35,284 nucleotides of DNA from FEB-35 sp050263095 (GTDB lineage Bacteria; Desulfobacterota; Deferrimicrobia; Deferrimicrobiales; Deferrimicrobiaceae): assembly GCA_050263095.1 (NCBI GenBank), contig JBLNEW010000078.1:1-35284 (forward strand). Direction: 5' to 3'. Both the position numbers and the translations under genes were made by a program. Of this stretch, positions 33,932 through 35,284 are shown piece by piece (position 1 is the stretch's first letter; each line of letters begins with the position of its first letter). The notes below the pieces were generated by a model that was given only the letters and a program-made list of their open reading frames with translations, was not told the origin of the DNA and did no database searches.

Positions 33932-34873
33932 TTAAAATCCCGCGGCGCGGTTAAGCTCCGCGAGAATCTGCTTTTCGCTTATGTTGTGCATCATCGCGCT
34001 CTGCTTGACGCTCTCGGTCGCCTGCCCCGGGCAGGAGAAGCACCCTTCCCCGTAGTACTTCTTGAACACCTTCACCGTTTCGGGATAGACGTCCAGGATG
34101 TCCCCGAGGATATTCTCGCTGCCGATCGGCTCCCCCCTCGATAGTCTTCCTTTCCTGGACGGCCCCGTCCGGGATCCGGCCGCCGCGAGGGGGGCCGCCC
34201 CGCCCGAAGCCGCCGAAACCAGGCGTTCGACCATCGGATCGAGGTCGACGTTGTGCCGCTGGCACGCCATCCTCAAGGTGATCGGGATCTGCTTGACCTG
34301 CTCCCGGTGCTCGGGATTGGCAAGGGAGGCGAACCCGTTGGCCACGAACACGTCAACCGTTTCCGGCCAGCGCGACAGGATTTCGCCTACCCGCATGTCG
34401 GGGTGGATGTCGGCGCGCGGCGCGGCGGCCGGCTCCTCCCGGCGCGCCGCCGCAGGCAGGGCTTCCGCCTCCTCGTCCGTTTCCTCCTGCTCTTCGGGAG
34501 CGAGGAGCATCGTCGCCCCCAGGTTGACCGCGAACAGCGCGACGGAGATCACCGACAGGACGGCGAACAGCGTGAATCCGGTCGAAGGCCGCTCAGGGGA
34601 GGTGGCCACCATTCCGATCAGCCCGATGTTGGCCAGGTAGAAATGGATGGGCACCCACGACGGCCATCGAAGGGTGCGGCCGTTGAACCGGGGCAGGATG
34701 AAGTACCCGACCCCGAATATCATCATCGCCATGAAGCCGAGCAGGTTGAAGTGGACGTGGGCGAAGTGAACCCACGGCGCGGCGTCCGCCCCTCCCATCC
34801 ATATCCCCAGGACGGCGGCGACGAAAAAGTAGACGAGCGATGCAATGACAAACCCCTTGGTGTAGCGATCCAT
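33932..34873 (-). CDS. Four-helix haem-copper-oxidase-like protein fused to two DUF1858 domains
   Basis: 313 residues. Four membrane helices fill residues 8-126, with His36, His39, His41 and His77; HFAHVHFNLLGFMAMMIFGV resembles helices of NorB/CcoN-type subunits, but the protein is far shorter than a full catalytic subunit. An acidic linker follows. Two DUF1858 domains come next (about 158-215 and 250-313); the second contains GCFSCPGQ, the CxxC found in DUF1858 proteins near hybrid-cluster and ScdA-like iron-repair proteins. AAGGAGG lies 11 bases before the ATG. It may be an assembly or redox-sensing partner of the oxidase-like protein encoded just upstream. Confidence 0.8.
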   Translation of the reverse strand: MDRYTKGFVIASLVYFFVAAVLGIWMGGADAAPWVHFAHVHFNLLGFMAMMIFGVGYFILPRFNGRTLRWPSWVPIHFYLANIGLIGMVATSPERPSTGFTLFAVLSVISVALFAVNLGATMLLAPEEQEETDEEAEALPAAARREEPAAAPRADIHPDMRVGEILSRWPETVDVFVANGFASLANPEHREQVKQIPITLRMACQRHNVDLDPMVERLVSAASGGAAPLAAAGSRTGPSRKGRLSRGEPIGSENILGDILDVYPETVKVFKKYYGEGCFSCPGQATESVKQSAMMHNISEKQILAELNRAAGF

Positions 34874-34903
34874 CGTTTCAGGCGCCTCCTTGACTCATCG
34901 ATT

Positions 34904-34936
34904 CCCTCCCGGGAGGAGCAAAACCTCCCGGGAGGG
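34904..34936. repeat. Pair of identical 12-bp palindromes forming a 13-bp hairpin
   Basis: CCTCCCGGGAGG occurs at 34905-34916 and 34924-34935, spaced seven bases apart (AGCAAAA on the plus strand). Each copy is its own reverse complement. Together with one flanking pair they form a perfect 13-bp hairpin. There is no T-tract after it on either strand. It lies between the oxidase-like gene and the DUF1858 fusion gene. Confidence 0.85.
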
Positions 34937-34951
34937 GCTTACGCCTATAGT

Positions 34952-35284
34952 TTACGCCCGCGCCTTCGCCGGGCGCAGGGTCAGCAGGTCGGTTACCGTG
35001 GTGAGCAGCCCCGCCAGGAAGGCGAAGCCGCAGAAGAACACGATTCCCATCCACAGGCGCATGTAGGACTGCGCCGTCATGAATCCCAGTCCGAGCACGC
35101 GCTCTATGTAGCTCTGCAGGACGCCCGCCACCCCGAAGAACAACCCCATCAGCATCATCGCGACGCACATGGTCCAGAAGCCGAACTTGCCGCGGCGGTC
35201 GTCGTATACCTCGATGCCTTTTATCTTGGGCATCGCGTAGTAGAAGGTCATCAGGTTCAGCAGGGCGTACGCGCCGAAGAACGC
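34952..35284 (-). CDS. Haem-copper-oxidase-like (NorB/CcoN) subunit, C-terminal part
   Basis: The 5' end lies beyond the window; the frame is open to the last base. The visible 110 residues show two to three membrane helices: AFFGAYALLNLMTFYYAMPK, a cluster around FWTMCVAMMLMGLFFGVAGVL, and a last helix FFCGFAFLAGLLTTV. This layout recalls the last helices of NorB and CcoN catalytic subunits. The haem-binding helices are not in the window, so oxygen or nitric oxide reductase activity cannot be judged. Confidence 0.65.
   Translation of the reverse strand, partial: AFFGAYALLNLMTFYYAMPKIKGIEVYDDRRGKFGFWTMCVAMMLMGLFFGVAGVLQSYIERVLGLGFMTAQSYMRLWMGIVFFCGFAFLAGLLTTVTDLLTLRPAKARA

Overview
The window is about 35 kb of GC-rich bacterial DNA with AT-richer patches only in some intergenic regions. 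It encodes multihaem c-type cytochromes with mixed CxxCH and CxxxxCH motifs, an outer-membrane porin, a large OmpB-like multicopper oxidase and an Alternative Complex III (ACIII)-like operon. This points to a respiratory, probably metal-reducing bacterium of the Desulfuromonadia/Geobacter kind or a related Desulfobacterota lineage. The assignment is inferred from gene content and not from a marker gene.

Region 1 (1-9250, + strand): the 3' part of a very large multicopper oxidase, closed by a strong intrinsic terminator. Next comes a separate unit of a YVTN-type beta-propeller protein, a one-haem cytochrome fused to a branched-chain-amino-acid-type binding protein, and two SCO-type copper/thiol proteins. 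Region 2 (9278-10108, - strand): a DsbC-like thiol isomerase that also carries a haem-binding CxxCH.

Region 3 (10377-18885, + strand) is the centre of the window and looks like an outer-membrane electron conduit. A truncated porin remnant is coupled by ATGA overlap to a lipoprotein with 25 CxxCH motifs built from 273-275-residue repeats. After a terminator and an AT-rich regulatory gap come an intact porin fused to an OmpA peptidoglycan-binding domain, a five-haem lipoprotein and a 15-CxxCH lipoprotein. The order porin, small cytochrome, large lipoprotein cytochrome matches the Geobacter porin-cytochrome layout (OmbB-OmaB-OmcB). The two large cytochromes also hold many non-standard CxnCH motifs (n = 3, 4, 5, 7, 9, 14).

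Region 4 (18902-25650) holds mostly ordinary genes: an aminotransferase, two metallophosphoesterases, an FmdB zinc ribbon (the only + strand gene here), a threonine aldolase, a class II glutamine amidotransferase and a PAS-PAS-GGDEF diguanylate cyclase.

Region 5 (25673-33345, - strand) is an ACIII-like quinol oxidoreductase operon in the order membrane-bound dihaem cytochrome, actA, actB, actC, actD, actF. No separate ActE monohaem gene is visible; the eight-helix dihaem protein at the head of the operon may stand in for it. Region 6 (33473-35284, - strand) holds the 3' end of a haem-copper-oxidase-like membrane subunit, a four-helix protein fused to two DUF1858 domains, a cupin and a terminator. 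A plausible overall reading is quinol oxidation at the inner membrane (ACIII), periplasmic carriers, and export of electrons through the porin-cytochrome conduit, with copper and thiol proteins maturing the secreted redox proteins. No tRNA, rRNA, transposase or CRISPR array was seen.
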